Source: Grifola frondosa | Taxonomy: Eukaryota > Basidiomycota > Agaricomycetes > Polyporales > Grifolaceae | DNA length: 64,000 bases | Reading direction: 5' to 3' | NCBI GenBank assembly: GCA_001683735.1 | Contig: LUGG01000004.1 | Coordinates: forward strand, 744,001-808,000 | Part shown: positions 23,183-34,119 of the stretch, piece by piece | Numbering within the stretch: the first letter of the stretch is position 1 | Layout: every line of letters begins with the position of its first letter | The notes under the pieces: model-generated | What the model was told of the DNA's origin: nothing | The model's database searches: none | What the model saw: only the letters and a program-made list of their open reading frames with translations | Position numbers and translations under genes: made by a program

Positions 23183-24905
23183 ATGTATCACCTTTGCGCC
23201 CGAGACTTCTCTCCGTTATCTCTCTATTTTTTCTCAGTGTATTGCAGGTCGCGGCGGACGGTAACAAGATCCCCTTATATCGCGTCCCCCGAGCTTCAGT
23301 GTCAAATGCCTCGCAGTGAGCAGCAGCCTGTCACTCTCGAGCAGCAACGAATTGTGAGTACATGGTCCTCAGATGCATCGTGATGCCCGTTGTCAACCAT
23401 TTCCCATGCTAGTGCCTACTTGGCACATATTGGGTCTGTGTTATTTTCATTCACTTCTATTCGCGGTTGCTCTGAGATGTCTTTTTAGTATCGCGGTGAA
23501 GACTTTCTTGTACTACTGGACACTGGCTCGGCCGACCTGGTATGTTATTGTACAATGGAAGCTTGTGATGCTCCTCCTGACATCGATGCAGTGGGTTATA
23601 TATCCGACTGCGCTGAGGAAGACTGTCAAGGGGTCCCTACGTACAAGAAGACGGCATCTTTATCCCTAACAGATACACCATTCCATCTGGACTACCTGAT
23701 GGGTGCGGTCACTGGCACGGTCGGATCTGAGACGGTAACACTGGGGCAATTCAACATCTCAGACCAGGTGTTCGGTGAGCTGTTCTCTTCCTTGTGTCGT
23801 GGTGATGCTGACACTGGTTACGCCGGCAAACAGCGCTTGCCAATGACACTTCTGGGCTCGGATTATCTGGCACGGGCAACAGCGGCATTCTTGGACTTTC
23901 GTTTCCTGCCGAGGCCGCTATTCCGGATACATCTGGCCGCACTCTCGTCGAGAACTTTTCTCTTCTTTCTCCAACGATAGCAACCGTTACTTTGCGTTCA
24001 AACTGGGCAGAGATCAGAACAGCTCCTCCTTCACGATTGGAGAGCTAGACCCTTTGTTCGCAAACTCTACTTCGGACTTTGCCTACACGCCAGTCTTCTC
24101 AGCGGACGGCTCGGACTATGACTACTGGAAGATGCCTCTGCAGTCTCTGACCATCAACGGCACCACCTTCTCGCTTTCGCCGTCTCGTGTTGACGGTGCC
24201 TCTGCGCCCATTGCTGTGTTTGATACCGGTACAACTCTTATGCTCGGGCCTTCCGCAGACGTGGACCGCTTCTGGCAATCTGTTGGGGGCGCCAGAAAGA
24301 CCGATGATGGTTGGCAAGTCCGGTGTGATCGCGCAGCCCTCTTGAGTTTCGTGCTGGGCGACGGCGACAGCCAGAAGGAATACATGGTGGACCCTGCAGA
24401 CATCAGCTGGGAAGAAGGCTTCGCCGATGGCGAGTGGTGCATGGCGGGTGTGCAGGGCAACGATGGGGTATGGTCGTCTATGCCGCACGGCGCTCTGCAT
24501 TTCGCGCTAATTATTTTTGACACAGGTCTTTTCTGGAGACTGGCTTCTCGGCGATACGTTTTTGCGCGTATGTATCTTGTCCACCGCATGGAAATGTCAA
24601 TGCTGACATCAACGGCGACACCGGCTTTCCCTAGAATGTTTATGTCGTGCATCAGCGGCAACGAATAACCAGCCGCCAATGATAGGTTTGAAGGGCATGA
24701 CAGATCAAGAGACGGCCCTGGCACAATTTGTTCAACAAAGAGGGGCTGACTCTACCCCCCTGGCAAGGTCCACGCTAGCATCGATCAGTCTCACGCCGTC
24801 GGCGCTGCAGATATTTGCGGGATTGCGACTGCGTCTGGGTTCATATTCGGGGTCATCTTGATGCTGGCAATATGTACATATACCAGGCGGCAAGCCAAGT
24901 ATTAG
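23183..24905 (+). CDS. Membrane-anchored pepsin-like aspartic protease (family A1; apparent frameshifts)
   Basis: Both catalytic motifs are present: FLVLLDTGSADL and VFDTGTTLMLG. Between and after them are typical A1 segments (FHLDYLMGAVTGTVGSETV, SGILGLSFPAEAAIPDT, RYFAFKLGRDQNSSSFTIGE, YWKMPLQSLTINGTTFSL, then GDWLLGDTF spanning an intron near 24468-24524). The C-terminus is Ser/Thr-rich and ends with one TM helix (CGIATASGFIFGVILMLAIC) and a short basic tail, so it is likely anchored at the cell surface. An N-terminal signal-like stretch (LLSVISLFFLSVLQVAADG, then KIPLYRVPR) lies one frame away from the ATG at 23183. Single missing bases near 23187, 23594 (DLWV motif) and 23957 explain this and two other breaks. 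The start is therefore approximate. Confidence 0.82.
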
Positions 24906-25064
24906 AAAGCACCAAACGGCGTATAGTCATTTCCGATGAGCGCTCGGTGGTATACAAGATAAAAAGTTCATAGAAGATGGCAAATACTACATATACAAGT
25001 CCAGAAGGCTTGAAGAGATATAGTGATACATAGGCAGTGCATCGGAGATTTCTCAGTCCGTTGT

Positions 25065-25606
25065 TTAATTTGGCTTCACAGTGGTGTTAACATAGGCCGG
25101 CTGGTAGCCCTGCTGGTAAACGTTCGTAGGCGGAGTCATAGGTCCGCCGAAAGGAGGGCCCTGTCCTCCCCGCTGGAAGCCATAGCTAGGGAGCGCAGGT
25201 TCCCACCTGCACAACATCGGTGAACCGGCGAACACGGTGATAGAAGGAAAGCAGACGCACCCTGGCTGGATCGGAACGCTCCATTGACAAATGGTGCAGA
25301 CCCAAATGTGCTTCGCGGACATGGGAATAAGAGGCACGAAGCACAGTTCGAACCACAGACGAGATTTCGCCGAGTGTACTGAGGCTGTGCAGGAAGTCGG
25401 AGGTGAAAGTGAGCAGAGTGCCCTAGAAAATTTTGACACAGCACCGGTGGTACGAACCATTATTACACCTGGGACATACTCTCGGTGTCTGATCACCCTC
25501 CGCTTTGATCTTGGTGGGGCAACCAACTAGATTAAGTTCATAAGCAGGGCTTCTAGGTTAAAAGCAATGAGACGCACAGAATATTGGCAAGCAGACTGAA
25601 GAACAT
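25065..25606 (-). CDS. Small zinc-ribbon protein with Gln/Pro tail
   Basis: A short fungal zinc-ribbon protein. Exons read MFFSLLANIL (start 25606), then GCPTKIKAEGDQTPRVCPRC plus NN, then SAKSRLWFELCFVPLIPMSA and KHIWVCTICQWSVPIQPG, and finally WEPALPSYGFQRGGQGPP with a Tyr/Gln tail ending VNTTVKPN. Two CxxC pairs (CPRC and CTIC) frame a hydrophobic stretch, as in the zinc-ribbon-15-type proteins of fungi. Introns lie at about 25210-25262 and 25385-25460. The joint of exon 1 is uncertain by one base. Function unknown. Confidence 0.65.
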
Positions 25607-26850
25607 GGTCAGATTAAATGCAGAACAATGTGTTTTGCTGCTCACAAAAGAAATCCATTCTGGTTATGAGATGATGGTGGTTACTGAGAAAGAGAATTAC
25701 GGTATGGGAAGTGTCGGAGGCACTTCTCGTTGGAGTCTTGGCCGCTTCCGCAGTTACTTACGTAAACAGCACCTAACCCTAAATTTGGTCAACCTTGCTC
25801 CGATTTTGGAACTTGTGAAGGAAACAATGTGAAGAAAACAATTCTCACTCCAGTTTCCTCGCGAGCAAACGTACACATTTATTTTTCTCTTCGTCTTTTC
25901 CTTCCCATGCGTGAGTCTCAATCTCGAAGGCGTCTTTATCACTTTTACCGTTCGTCTAGCGCGCAGAATGAAAAATTGTGACGTCCTCAAGTTGACTTGT
26001 AAGTCATGCATGTCGATATTGACATATATACCTAATCATTCTCAGCGTCGCTTAGAAATAGGTGATATTCCATGCTTTGATGTCGAAATTCTCAATGAAA
26101 CACCTGAGATTCGACTCTTGATGCAGATGGGTTGATGGGCCCAGGAAGCCCCCGCGTAAGCCTTTAGCGAGCGAAGCAGCCATGTCAAATTGACGTTTGC
26201 ATTGTTCTCATATTTTTCTGTCGTGTCACTGGCTTGACTTCTTTTCTTCTTAATAACAAAGGAATGATTACTGAATTGACTAGGCCACAGCTGAGCATGC
26301 GTGCCGAGCCCAGTCAGCTATCGTCCAATCACCCGGATCAATCCTTACAGGTTCGTACAAAGAGTGTACATATCAGCATCATTCAAACACGTCATTAATC
26401 ACTACATTCTAGGACCACAGGCCCACCGCTGATTTTATCTGCTGATTCTGGCGACATCCAAGTAGATGTCCCCATCCGGGCGCTCCGCTCGTGACACTTT
26501 CGATTCTTCGTGCTGCGCCCGCGAAACCTCTCGCAGCTACGATTGGCAGATATCTCTGTCCCAGACAGACCGGAACGGCCCTGCGCTTATCTCCAGCTGG
26601 GTCTTGTCACTCGCCGCGCGCATCCCCCACCCAAAGTCCGGCGTTCATTCCGGATAGCACCTCCGAAAAAATGAGCTAATAGCGCCCTCTAGCGACAACG
26701 AGAATGGACCGTCGGAGCACCAGCGTCGCACAGGACGGAAATTGACTTACTGCTCGTTGCATCAGATAGGGCTGCCAGGGGCTCGTGGGCGATTTTCGTC
26801 CCGATATGTAGGTCTGGTACCAACGGTGCATTTTTTCTCCAGTCTGCTTA

Positions 26851-27330
26851 TCAGTTGATGGGTGGATGCTGTGAAGGCAGCCCGCAATGCAGCCGCCCCA
26901 GGGCGAGCGCACGAAGGTTCACGCCGGTGATCCTCGGTGCGCACTCGATGATTTCATGGGCATGTGGGCACCACGCTTTTGAAGTGCGGATCAGCGTCCT
27001 CTGATTTGTGCGCGGTACAGCACGACGGCGTGCCCCCGGCTCAGTATGCCCGCATCGAGCGGTGGCGAGGGTGACGCATGACGCAGCCGTCGGCTCGCGC
27101 AGACGCAGCGGCGTGTTCCCCAGCTTCTCTGGCGTAAAGTCCCAGGTATATGTGTACATGGGACCCTCGATTACGTTCCATGCAGACATGGCGTGTAGTG
27201 TAATTGGAGCGGATCTGGAAACGAACATGCGTATCGCCCCTTCTTTCCGCCGTCGTGTCCTAGGCCTGGTCAGTGACGGCAGCAGCCACATCCCCTCAAA
27301 GTTTCCACAACGATGCGCCAGAGCAGCCAT
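26851..27330 (-). CDS. Unrecognised ORF, possibly a decayed or fragmentary gene
   Basis: Minus-strand frame whose middle (FTPEKLGNTPLRLREP, then SCVTLATA) has the strong G/C third-position bias of real genes here. The flanks (Arg-rich, then Cys/His-scattered) do not look like folded protein. The nearest in-frame Met for the good part is MSAWNVIEGPMYTYTWDF, near 27190. No family is recognised. It may be one exon of a gene with missing bases, or a relic. Confidence 0.25.
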   Translation of the reverse strand: MAALAHRCGNFEGMWLLPSLTRPRTRRRKEGAIRMFVSRSAPITLHAMSAWNVIEGPMYTYTWDFTPEKLGNTPLRLREPTAASCVTLATARCGHTEPGARRRAVPRTNQRTLIRTSKAWCPHAHEIIECAPRITGVNLRALALGRLHCGLPSQHPPIN

Positions 27331-27507
27331 ACCGAGGTTTATGAGTTGGGCGTTGTTATCAGGATGAGGGTTGAATGGCTATAATGGTGTCTCATGTGCC
27401 CTGGCCTTGACAGCTACGAGAACGGTCTATTATAGAGCGGGTGCTATCTCCTAGCGTCGTGGAAATAATGTACAATTCTTCGCGTAAATGAGCTCAGCTC
27501 TGTGTAC

Positions 27508-27535
27508 AATAACGGCGATGTAATAACGGCGATGT
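27508..27535. repeat. Tandem duplication, 2 x 14 bp
   Basis: Two adjacent perfect copies of AATAACGGCGATGT in noncoding sequence. Confidence 0.85.
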
Positions 27536-27792
27536 AATATTTACGAGCAAGATGACGGAGAACCTCTAGCAATGAATGTGCGCATGATGAAGCAGCCATG
27601 GAGGTATCGGGCGCGCGCTATGCAGGGATGTATGGTATGATCCAAGAAATCAATGTCAGTGAGTCGTCCAAGTCCACCAAGAGATACTTCAGAAACGTGA
27701 TATCAACACAGAATCTGGAAGTGAAGAAAGAGAAAGAAACCAGAGGGCACGCCACAAGGGAACCACACTTTGACAGTCCCGACGTTCGTCCG

Positions 27793-30658
27793 CTATCCAT
27801 AGAAAGCACCATCCCCAAACTGGGGACCCCCACCCTGGCTGGCAGAAGGCGTCGTGAGATACCCAGACCCTGCATCGACGGGCGTGCTGGAGAACGCGAC
27901 TCCGGTGGGATCGAAATACTGCGTGGGAGGTACCGCGGCTGGTGCTCTGACGCTGTTGACGGCGCATCCGTGGTTTCTCCCATTGCCAGGTAATTATAGT
28001 TCGCCAAGTAGTAGGGGTGGCTCGGACCACTAGGGGTTCGCACGGAGGCCTCGAGGACGAGCGGTGGGGGCCCACGGTGCTATCGTCCGGCCGCAGGACG
28101 TTGATGCTGAGACCGCCTGTGGGGGAATGCACGTACGAGGAGGATCGACTGGGAAGAGATGGTGGCGTACTTCGGTCAGATGCTATCGACGCCTGGTACG
28201 CTTCGGCTTCTGAACTGCTCACGGATGCAGTTGACGGCCAGTTCCCATCTGAGCTGCATGCCGTATTTGGCGCGGAGGACGAGGCGAACTGCGAGGACAT
28301 GCCGTTCACGGAGAGGGAAAGCGGGGGTACGCTGAGAGGTCGCGCCGAAGGTCGTCGTGGGTACTGGCTATCAAGGATAGGCGGGCTACGCAGGACGTCG
28401 TCGATCGGGCTGGACGGGAAGCTCCGCGTAGCACCGCGAGACTGTGTCAGCCTGGACTCCCACACCATCCTGACCGTCTGTTCTCGATCCTCGCTCTTGC
28501 AGAATGCCCAGCGCATCTCGCTGAGAGCCCGAAGGCACGTCTCGACATCCTCCCGAGTTCCTGACTCTCCGGCGAGAAGGAACCCCGCGAAGAAGACGCC
28601 GTCGCGGACAATCGCCGCGTCGTATTGGAAGAATGCGGTCCCGAGGTTACGACGGATGATCGTCACTACGTAGCGGACGACTGTATTGCACTTGACATTG
28701 GCTTTCATATGCAATCGACTTATCGCCTCATACTTGCGACTTCGGGCTGCTTCCGGGGGGTAAGAGTTGTCAGGCACGGTTTGGCTAACCAACCGTTGCT
28801 TCAAGCCTTCACGAATGACATTGTCTTCGAGGCAGTTAGGTACTTGGGCAGCACTAAAATTTGGAGATGGACTTACGACACTCAAATACGAATATCTACA
28901 TCCGATTGAAATAAATGTTTGTAACAGATGTCAATGAAGATTAGCTCACCTGCCATGCATCGATGAATCTTTCCACATCCTCCGCCTGGACGATTCCAGC
29001 GGTACCATATCGTCGGAGACCGTCGAAATCGTTCCAGCAACGCTCCAGGGTGTCCCATGCATACTGGAGCTTACTTTCGTCAACGTCATCCTCCCTGCGG
29101 GCCTTTGGTCCGGTGAGAGCGGAATGTATAGCACGGCACACAGAGGCTATATGAATGGGAATCGTCGCGAAGCGGTAAGTAAATGAATAAGAGGCAGCAG
29201 CAGGATTGTCATGAAGAGAGTGAGGAGAAGGAAGAGTTGTTTCAAAGGATTTCAGGTCGTCTTCAGTCCTACGTAACCGAGCATAATTCAGTGTAGCGAT
29301 GAAGGTAGACGTGAGGAACGAGATAGACGCACAAGGATAATCTCCCTCCCCGCAAGCCACTTGTTACGCCATCAAGCACATGAGCGTACCAGAAGATACG
29401 CGCTCGGACGAGGGCGTCAACATACTCCCCTGTCCGCTATCCACGGACGAGGAAGAGGCTAAACTGCAGAGAGAATAAACTTGACTGAGCGTGGCATCGT
29501 ACATGGCCTTGACATTCGGAGCATTAATCAGGCTACGGCAGAAGAGCGTCCTAAGGCACACGCACCAATCTGTCCATAGGGGATTGCGCATCTACGTAAG
29601 CATAAAACGAGGGTATCAGGGAGTGAATGTGGGACTGTCAGGTGTGCAAACCTTGTGTGAGCGGCATGATGAGCAGAAGGACTCTGACACCATCCCACGA
29701 GGGTTTCCGCAGTATACCATGAATATCTATCAGATACAGGAACTCGTCGAGCATCTGGTTCACAAGTTCCTTTCTTTTCCGGATATCTGCAGGGCCTTCG
29801 TGGGTGTCTTCGACGCCATACTCGTTGACGCCGTAGCTGGCTGCCCAGACAACAAGAGCTAGGGCGACAAGCTGACCTGGAACGTCAAGGTACTCTGTGT
29901 TGCCCTCGGCAAATTCATTGAATCGGGCGCAAAACTCTGCAGGTTCAATGATGGGACCTAGAAAAGTTTATTTGTCAGTAACGCGGCGGTCTAGCAGAGG
30001 GAACATGTGCTCACGTTGCACATGAAACCGGCGAAAAAAGGGGGACCTGAAGAACTCGGGCTTGAGTTGAGGGATGACGCTGCGGGGAGGAGTAACCGAG
30101 TGAAGATCGACCTCGTCCTTTGGTGTTTTACCGTAAACAGCTCTGGGGAGAATGAGCACTGTGAGGTACGGCAACTGCGAGGTACGTAGTGGAGATGAAC
30201 GTACTCGACTTTCTGCAAACGGCGACCACGTCGGAGAAGCTTTACAGCTTTAACCTCGGCAAACTCGTCGCTACGGAAGGGGTTACGGCAGGTGACGGGA
30301 AAGAGATCTGCGAGGTACGTACACGCAATTGAGGCCTCGTTCGCTGCAATTTGAGCATGGGGGATGTTGGCCTGAACCCAGTATGGGGAGGTCCTTGAGA
30401 TCGCAGCGGACTCTGGTAAAGATGTAAGGGTGGGCGCGTGGGGTGATGGAGGGCGACAGGACGGACCTTCTCATACGACAGGCGCCACATGCTGAGTATC
30501 GCGGAGTGAGGTCGCTGGGCTGATGGGGAGAGGGAGATCAGAGACGCACCGCTGTACTGCTGACGGGTAGATTTGGGTTGACCCGATGCACGGCGGGAAG
30601 GATAGGGCTCGCCGGAAGAGGCCCGATTGATGGCCGGGGACGGATTCTTCGGGGACAT
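27793..30658 (-). CDS. Zn2Cys6 (Gal4-type) fungal transcription factor (apparent frameshifts)
   Basis: Start MSPKNPSPAINRASSGEP at 30658. A complete binuclear zinc cluster is split by an intron (about 30420-30470): CGACRMRRVRCD, then HPPCSNCSERGLNCV, giving the six cysteines with a longer-than-usual middle loop. A basic linker follows (KAVKLLRRGRRLQKVE). The centre is a fungal-TF-type regulatory domain spread over small exons: LKPEFFRSPFFRRFHVQR, GQLVALALVVWAASYGVNEY, ELVNQMLDEFLYLIDIHGIL, LIMPLTQ, LPSPHSLHDNPAAASYSFTY, IPIHIASVCRAIHSAL, LQYAWDTLERCWNDFDGLR, then RLHMKANVKCNTVVRYVVT and EDVETCLRALSEMRWAFCKS. The C-terminal 200 residues are Ser/Pro-rich and end GPQFGDGAFYG. Missing bases near 28068 and 27962 (and perhaps 30500) are needed. 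The target pathway is unknown. Confidence 0.85.
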
Positions 30659-32158
30659 GAGGACTGGACTGGCGCGGCGAGATTGATATAAATCGGGCGA
30701 GGAGGCGAAAGGAAGAAGGACGGCGGAAAAGTCGAGGGCTCGACTTTATAGTGGCATGCTGCTGCTGGGGTGATGTCCGCGCAGAGGAAATGTCCGAGAT
30801 GCAAGGATGGCTCGGATGTGAAGAATTCGTGCAACAGGTAATCCCTGATTCTGAATAGAACATCGCCCTATATGAAACACACAAAGTTCGACCTGAGCTT
30901 AATCTCCAACGAAGGCGAACACAACACCCTCCATCCTTGGCTCGCGCAGGGTTCCCCCAGATCTCCTCTCGCCGAATCGCAATCCAAAACACAGGGAAGC
31001 TCGGCAGGCGGCGCCAGCCAACAGAAAACACAAGATAGGAAAATAACGCGATATGATAAAGATGCGTCATGTCAATCCGTGTCCAGCGACGACGTGCAGA
31101 ATCATGCATGCGCAGGCATGGTCATGCATCATGGTCATGCCCGGTCATGCATGCCACGGTTGGGCCCCCATGGCCACGAATGGACCATCGCGTCCCATGG
31201 CCTCACCATCTCCTGCCATGGTAATTCGTGCAACCATCTGCGCAATCATCCGCGCAAACACGCCAGTGGCCATCTACCCCATCACTTCTCCACATTTCCA
31301 AACATGGTCATCCACGTCTCCTGGTCATTGGTTCCCTTCTTCTTCCCTGACTCTTTTACTCACTGCTTCATCCCCTTCTGGAGATAGTCTTGCGCCGCGA
31401 GGTAATCATTTTCTTTTCAGTCCCAAGGACTCCCACAGGCGTCGGGTTTCCATTCGACAGGTCCACGTTATCCTTGTTAGTTCATTTCCCCGTCACCGCA
31501 AAGCGCCCGTGTCTCCCGCGCTCTCCTGTTCGTAATAGTCGCATAATGGGACATATTCAGATCGCGTAGCATCACAGAGACCTGTAAATAATTGATCATG
31601 TCCATCAGCGGGTGCTCGTCCCGCTGCTGCAGGCTGCTGCGTCTGCCAGTCAGTATACTTGGGTTACCGATCGTGTGACACTCACGCCGTGATTGTGGCA
31701 CAGAAGAACAAGGTCTCCAAGCATCTGCACATTGATTGCATCCACCACACACACATCATGCACTGACTGGCGCGTGATGCACGTTCGACAGAATGGTCGT
31801 TCCAACAAAATTGTCAAATCGAAACTAGACTTTGTCCGTGATGTGATCCGCTAAAACCAAGAACGCGTAAACCGTCGCGCATCGCCATTCCTGGACTCGC
31901 GGACGCCGGAGCCACTTGGAACTAATCTGACATTTGAGCGCCAGACAAATTCAGGAGACCGTCACGTACGTACGTACAACGCATTTGTTCCAAATTTTCT
32001 GCACACCCTCCACCAAATGTCAAACAAACTCTCCCACTCTCAATCGATGGCTCAATCGCTCGAACATCCCGACATCCTTCTATTCCATCTTCGACGCGAT
32101 GGAAGCCTACCCAGCTCCTTCCCGAACGCCCCGGACTCCTTCACCCGTCCACACGTGT
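30659..32158. other. Intergenic, no confident gene; CATG-rich block
   Basis: Upstream region of the Zn2Cys6 gene and 3' flank of NOP16. It contains a CATG-rich degenerate repeat block (31103-31215). A weak minus-strand candidate at about 31500-31760 (a Met-initiated segment VVDAINVQMLGDLVLLCHNH before a GT..AG intron) has no recognisable domain and is not called as a gene. Confidence 0.5.
31103..31160. repeat. CATG-rich degenerate repeat
   Basis: The 11-mer CATGGTCATGC occurs at 31117-31127 and 31130-31140, followed by a partial third copy (CGGTCATGCATGCC). Further CATGG copies extend to about 31222. The block is rich in short palindromes (GCATGC, ATGCAT). Confidence 0.75.
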
Positions 32159-33248
32159 CTATGAACCTTTCTCTAACTCCGCGAACCCACCCGCCTTTCG
32201 GATTGCTCGATTCAACTCTCCAGCCGTCCGCTGCTCAACATTCAATTTCCTGTCCCGCGCCATCGCTTCCACGTCTTCTTCGTACTTGCCGACCAGCCGT
32301 CGAAGGACTGCCAGTTCTCCGCTGGATGTGAAGCGCGGCGCGCGGCTCCTACGCAATTCCGACATCTGCTCCAGAGCTGAGGAACAATCCCGCGCGATTT
32401 CCCGCCGGCCAAATTATGAGCGGGCAGCTCGGAAGTGAGAGAAGGAGAAGGAAGAAGCAGCAGCGTCTACGCCATAGCGGCGGCGACGTGCTATCGCGCA
32501 GACGCTGTTCGTTCTCATGCGGGCGGACGCTCACCGTCAACCACATGAGAGGATGTCGCGGCGCTAGCGTCTTGTGTGCGCTTCCGCGAATTTGAGCCCA
32601 GCGCGACCCACTCCGCAAGATGCGCGTCCTGTGCCGGATCAGGTATATCTTCCAGCGGCGCGTCCTCCACCACGTCTTCCATGTCTTCGTCGCCTAATTC
32701 GACGTCGACGACGTTCCCCTCCTCGTCGCGAATGATCCTTCCATACCCTTTGGGCACGCCATGCGCGCGCGGCTGTGCCGGCCTCGTAGAGGATGCAGAT
32801 GCTTCTGGTACTACCGAAACGCCGCCGCCGGTGGTGTTCTGCACCTCAATGATGCCGGTAGGTCGCTCTGCCCCCCTGACGCAATTGGATTGAGAGATGC
32901 GACGAGTCCGAGAGCTTCATAACTACGTTTTAGCGAACAAGCATGTCAGCGCCCTGTCATTTAGGCACAACGATACTGATGTGCGCAATGGAACGGGTGG
33001 GCGCGCGTACTTTTGTCGCACAGTCTTGCTCTTGTCCCAGGCCTCCTGCAGGAGCTTCGGACCATGGATGGCTGACCGCGGAATCAAAAAAAAAATATGT
33101 CAGCGCGATGCTGATCACGGAACTGAGACAAGTAGCAGAGAAATTACCAACGCGGTTGTTTCTTCAGGAGCTTCTTCGCGCGGCGAGAGTGCTGTACAGG
33201 CTTATGGGAGCCGGACCGCGATTTTCTTCGCTGTCGAGGATTGGCCAT
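32159..33248 (-). CDS. NOP16: Ribosome biogenesis protein Nop16
   Basis: A nucleolar factor of 60S assembly. Exon 1 (start 33248) is strongly basic: MANPRQRRKSRSGSHKPVQ, then RRAKKLLKKQPR. Exon 2 reads HGPKLLQEAWDKSKTVRQK (the NOP16 HGPK..WD signature). Exon 3 reads YEALGLVASLNPIASGG, then ERPTGIIEVQNTTGG and an acidic middle (VVDVELGDEDMEDVVED, then AQDAHLAEWVALGSNSRKR). The last exon is the conserved C-terminal end LVGKYEEDVEAMARDRKLNV, then TAGELNRAIRKAGGFAELEK. One extra G is needed in the six-G run at 32871-32876, and probably one base at the exon 1/2 joint. Divergent from QCR10, with 320 bp between the starts. Confidence 0.9.
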
Positions 33249-33568
33249 TGTAATTTTTTTTATGGATCGGAGGTAGAATCAGTGCGAGCTCCCAGTAGGG
33301 TATGATGTGCGATGAGAATCGGTCAGAGCGGAGGTCCGAAGCAGCGATGACAAGAGAAGAGTCGAAGACCAAAACTTTGCGAACGGTGTATGTAGTTGCG
33401 GTATTGAATTGAGACGCGGGACATTGGCGCGAGCGAGCCCCCGGATGGACCGTCGGGCATTTCCGCGCTGCACGATCAACCCAGTTCTTTGCCATTCACG
33501 TCCACAACACACACAGCCTTTGCACCCCGTTCGGCCTCCTTAGACTCTCTCGCACATCCACCGCCGCC

Positions 33569-33972
33569 ATGTCTCGAGTACTATATCACCACGCCCCGCC
33601 CCAGAAGCTCGCCACCAACGTGAGTCGTCCTAGCTGCCTCGCGCTGGCCTCGCGCTGAAACTCGTCTCGCGTTTTCCAGTTTGCTCGTACATGGGGATTG
33701 AGCTTGGGTATGTGGGGAGCTGGCGCAGGCTTGGCTGCGCTCTATGTACGTGTCTACAAAGTTCATTTTCGTGCTTTTGCTCAAAAATCATGGCACCTGT
33801 CGTGTAGATGCTGTCGGTGACGCCTCTGGTCAAGCAGGGATTCTTGTCCAAGGTGCCAGTGGTGAGTCGGTCAAGCAAAGGTTACAACCCGCTATATTTA
33901 ATCGTATGTCACGATTTTCAGATCGGCAGCTACTACGAAGATAAAACTCCTGCATCGGACAAGCCGTTCTAA
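33569..33972 (+). CDS. QCR10: Cytochrome bc1 complex subunit Qcr10
   Basis: A 73-residue accessory subunit of respiratory complex III in the inner mitochondrial membrane. Four exons join exactly in phase 0: 33569-33619, 33680-33745, 33808-33861 and 33922-33972. The sequence starts MSRVLYHHAPPQKLAT. It has one membrane helix (GMWGAGAGLAALYMLSVTPL) and the C-terminal motif LSKVPVIGSYYEDKTPASDK plus PF. That motif aligns with the yeast Qcr10 end (IPLLGPTLEDHTPPEDKP). No presequence, as in yeast. All introns are about 60 nt and no frame break is seen. Confidence 0.9.
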
Positions 33973-34119
33973 ACTGTAGAAAATTCATGGCTCATTGCTC
34001 ATGCGAATAGAATTGGCGGTTCACCGCGTTCTGAAGGACAAACAATGATATCTTTGTGCTGGAATTCTCTTTCCGTATCCATCTCAGGTAGGAACGCCCA
34101 CGTAGACCCGTCTTCGTGG

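Larger units (their letters stand above)
25607..27792. other. 2.2 kb without a confident gene
   Basis: Only short open frames occur. AT-rich DNA (25.6-26.4 kb) is followed by GC-richer DNA (26.4-27.4 kb) with one codon-biased minus-strand frame listed separately. A 14-bp tandem duplication (AATAACGGCGATGT) lies at 27508-27535. No transposon ends or terminal repeats were recognised. Confidence 0.55.

Noticed and set aside
28017..28673. Plus-strand open frame of 218 codons
   Set aside because: Shadow of the Ser-rich C-terminus of the Zn2Cys6 factor on the other strand. Composition follows the reversed codons.
30872..31535. Two plus-strand frames over the CATG-rich block
   Set aside because: His/Met/Cys-rich products of the repeat itself, with no domain.
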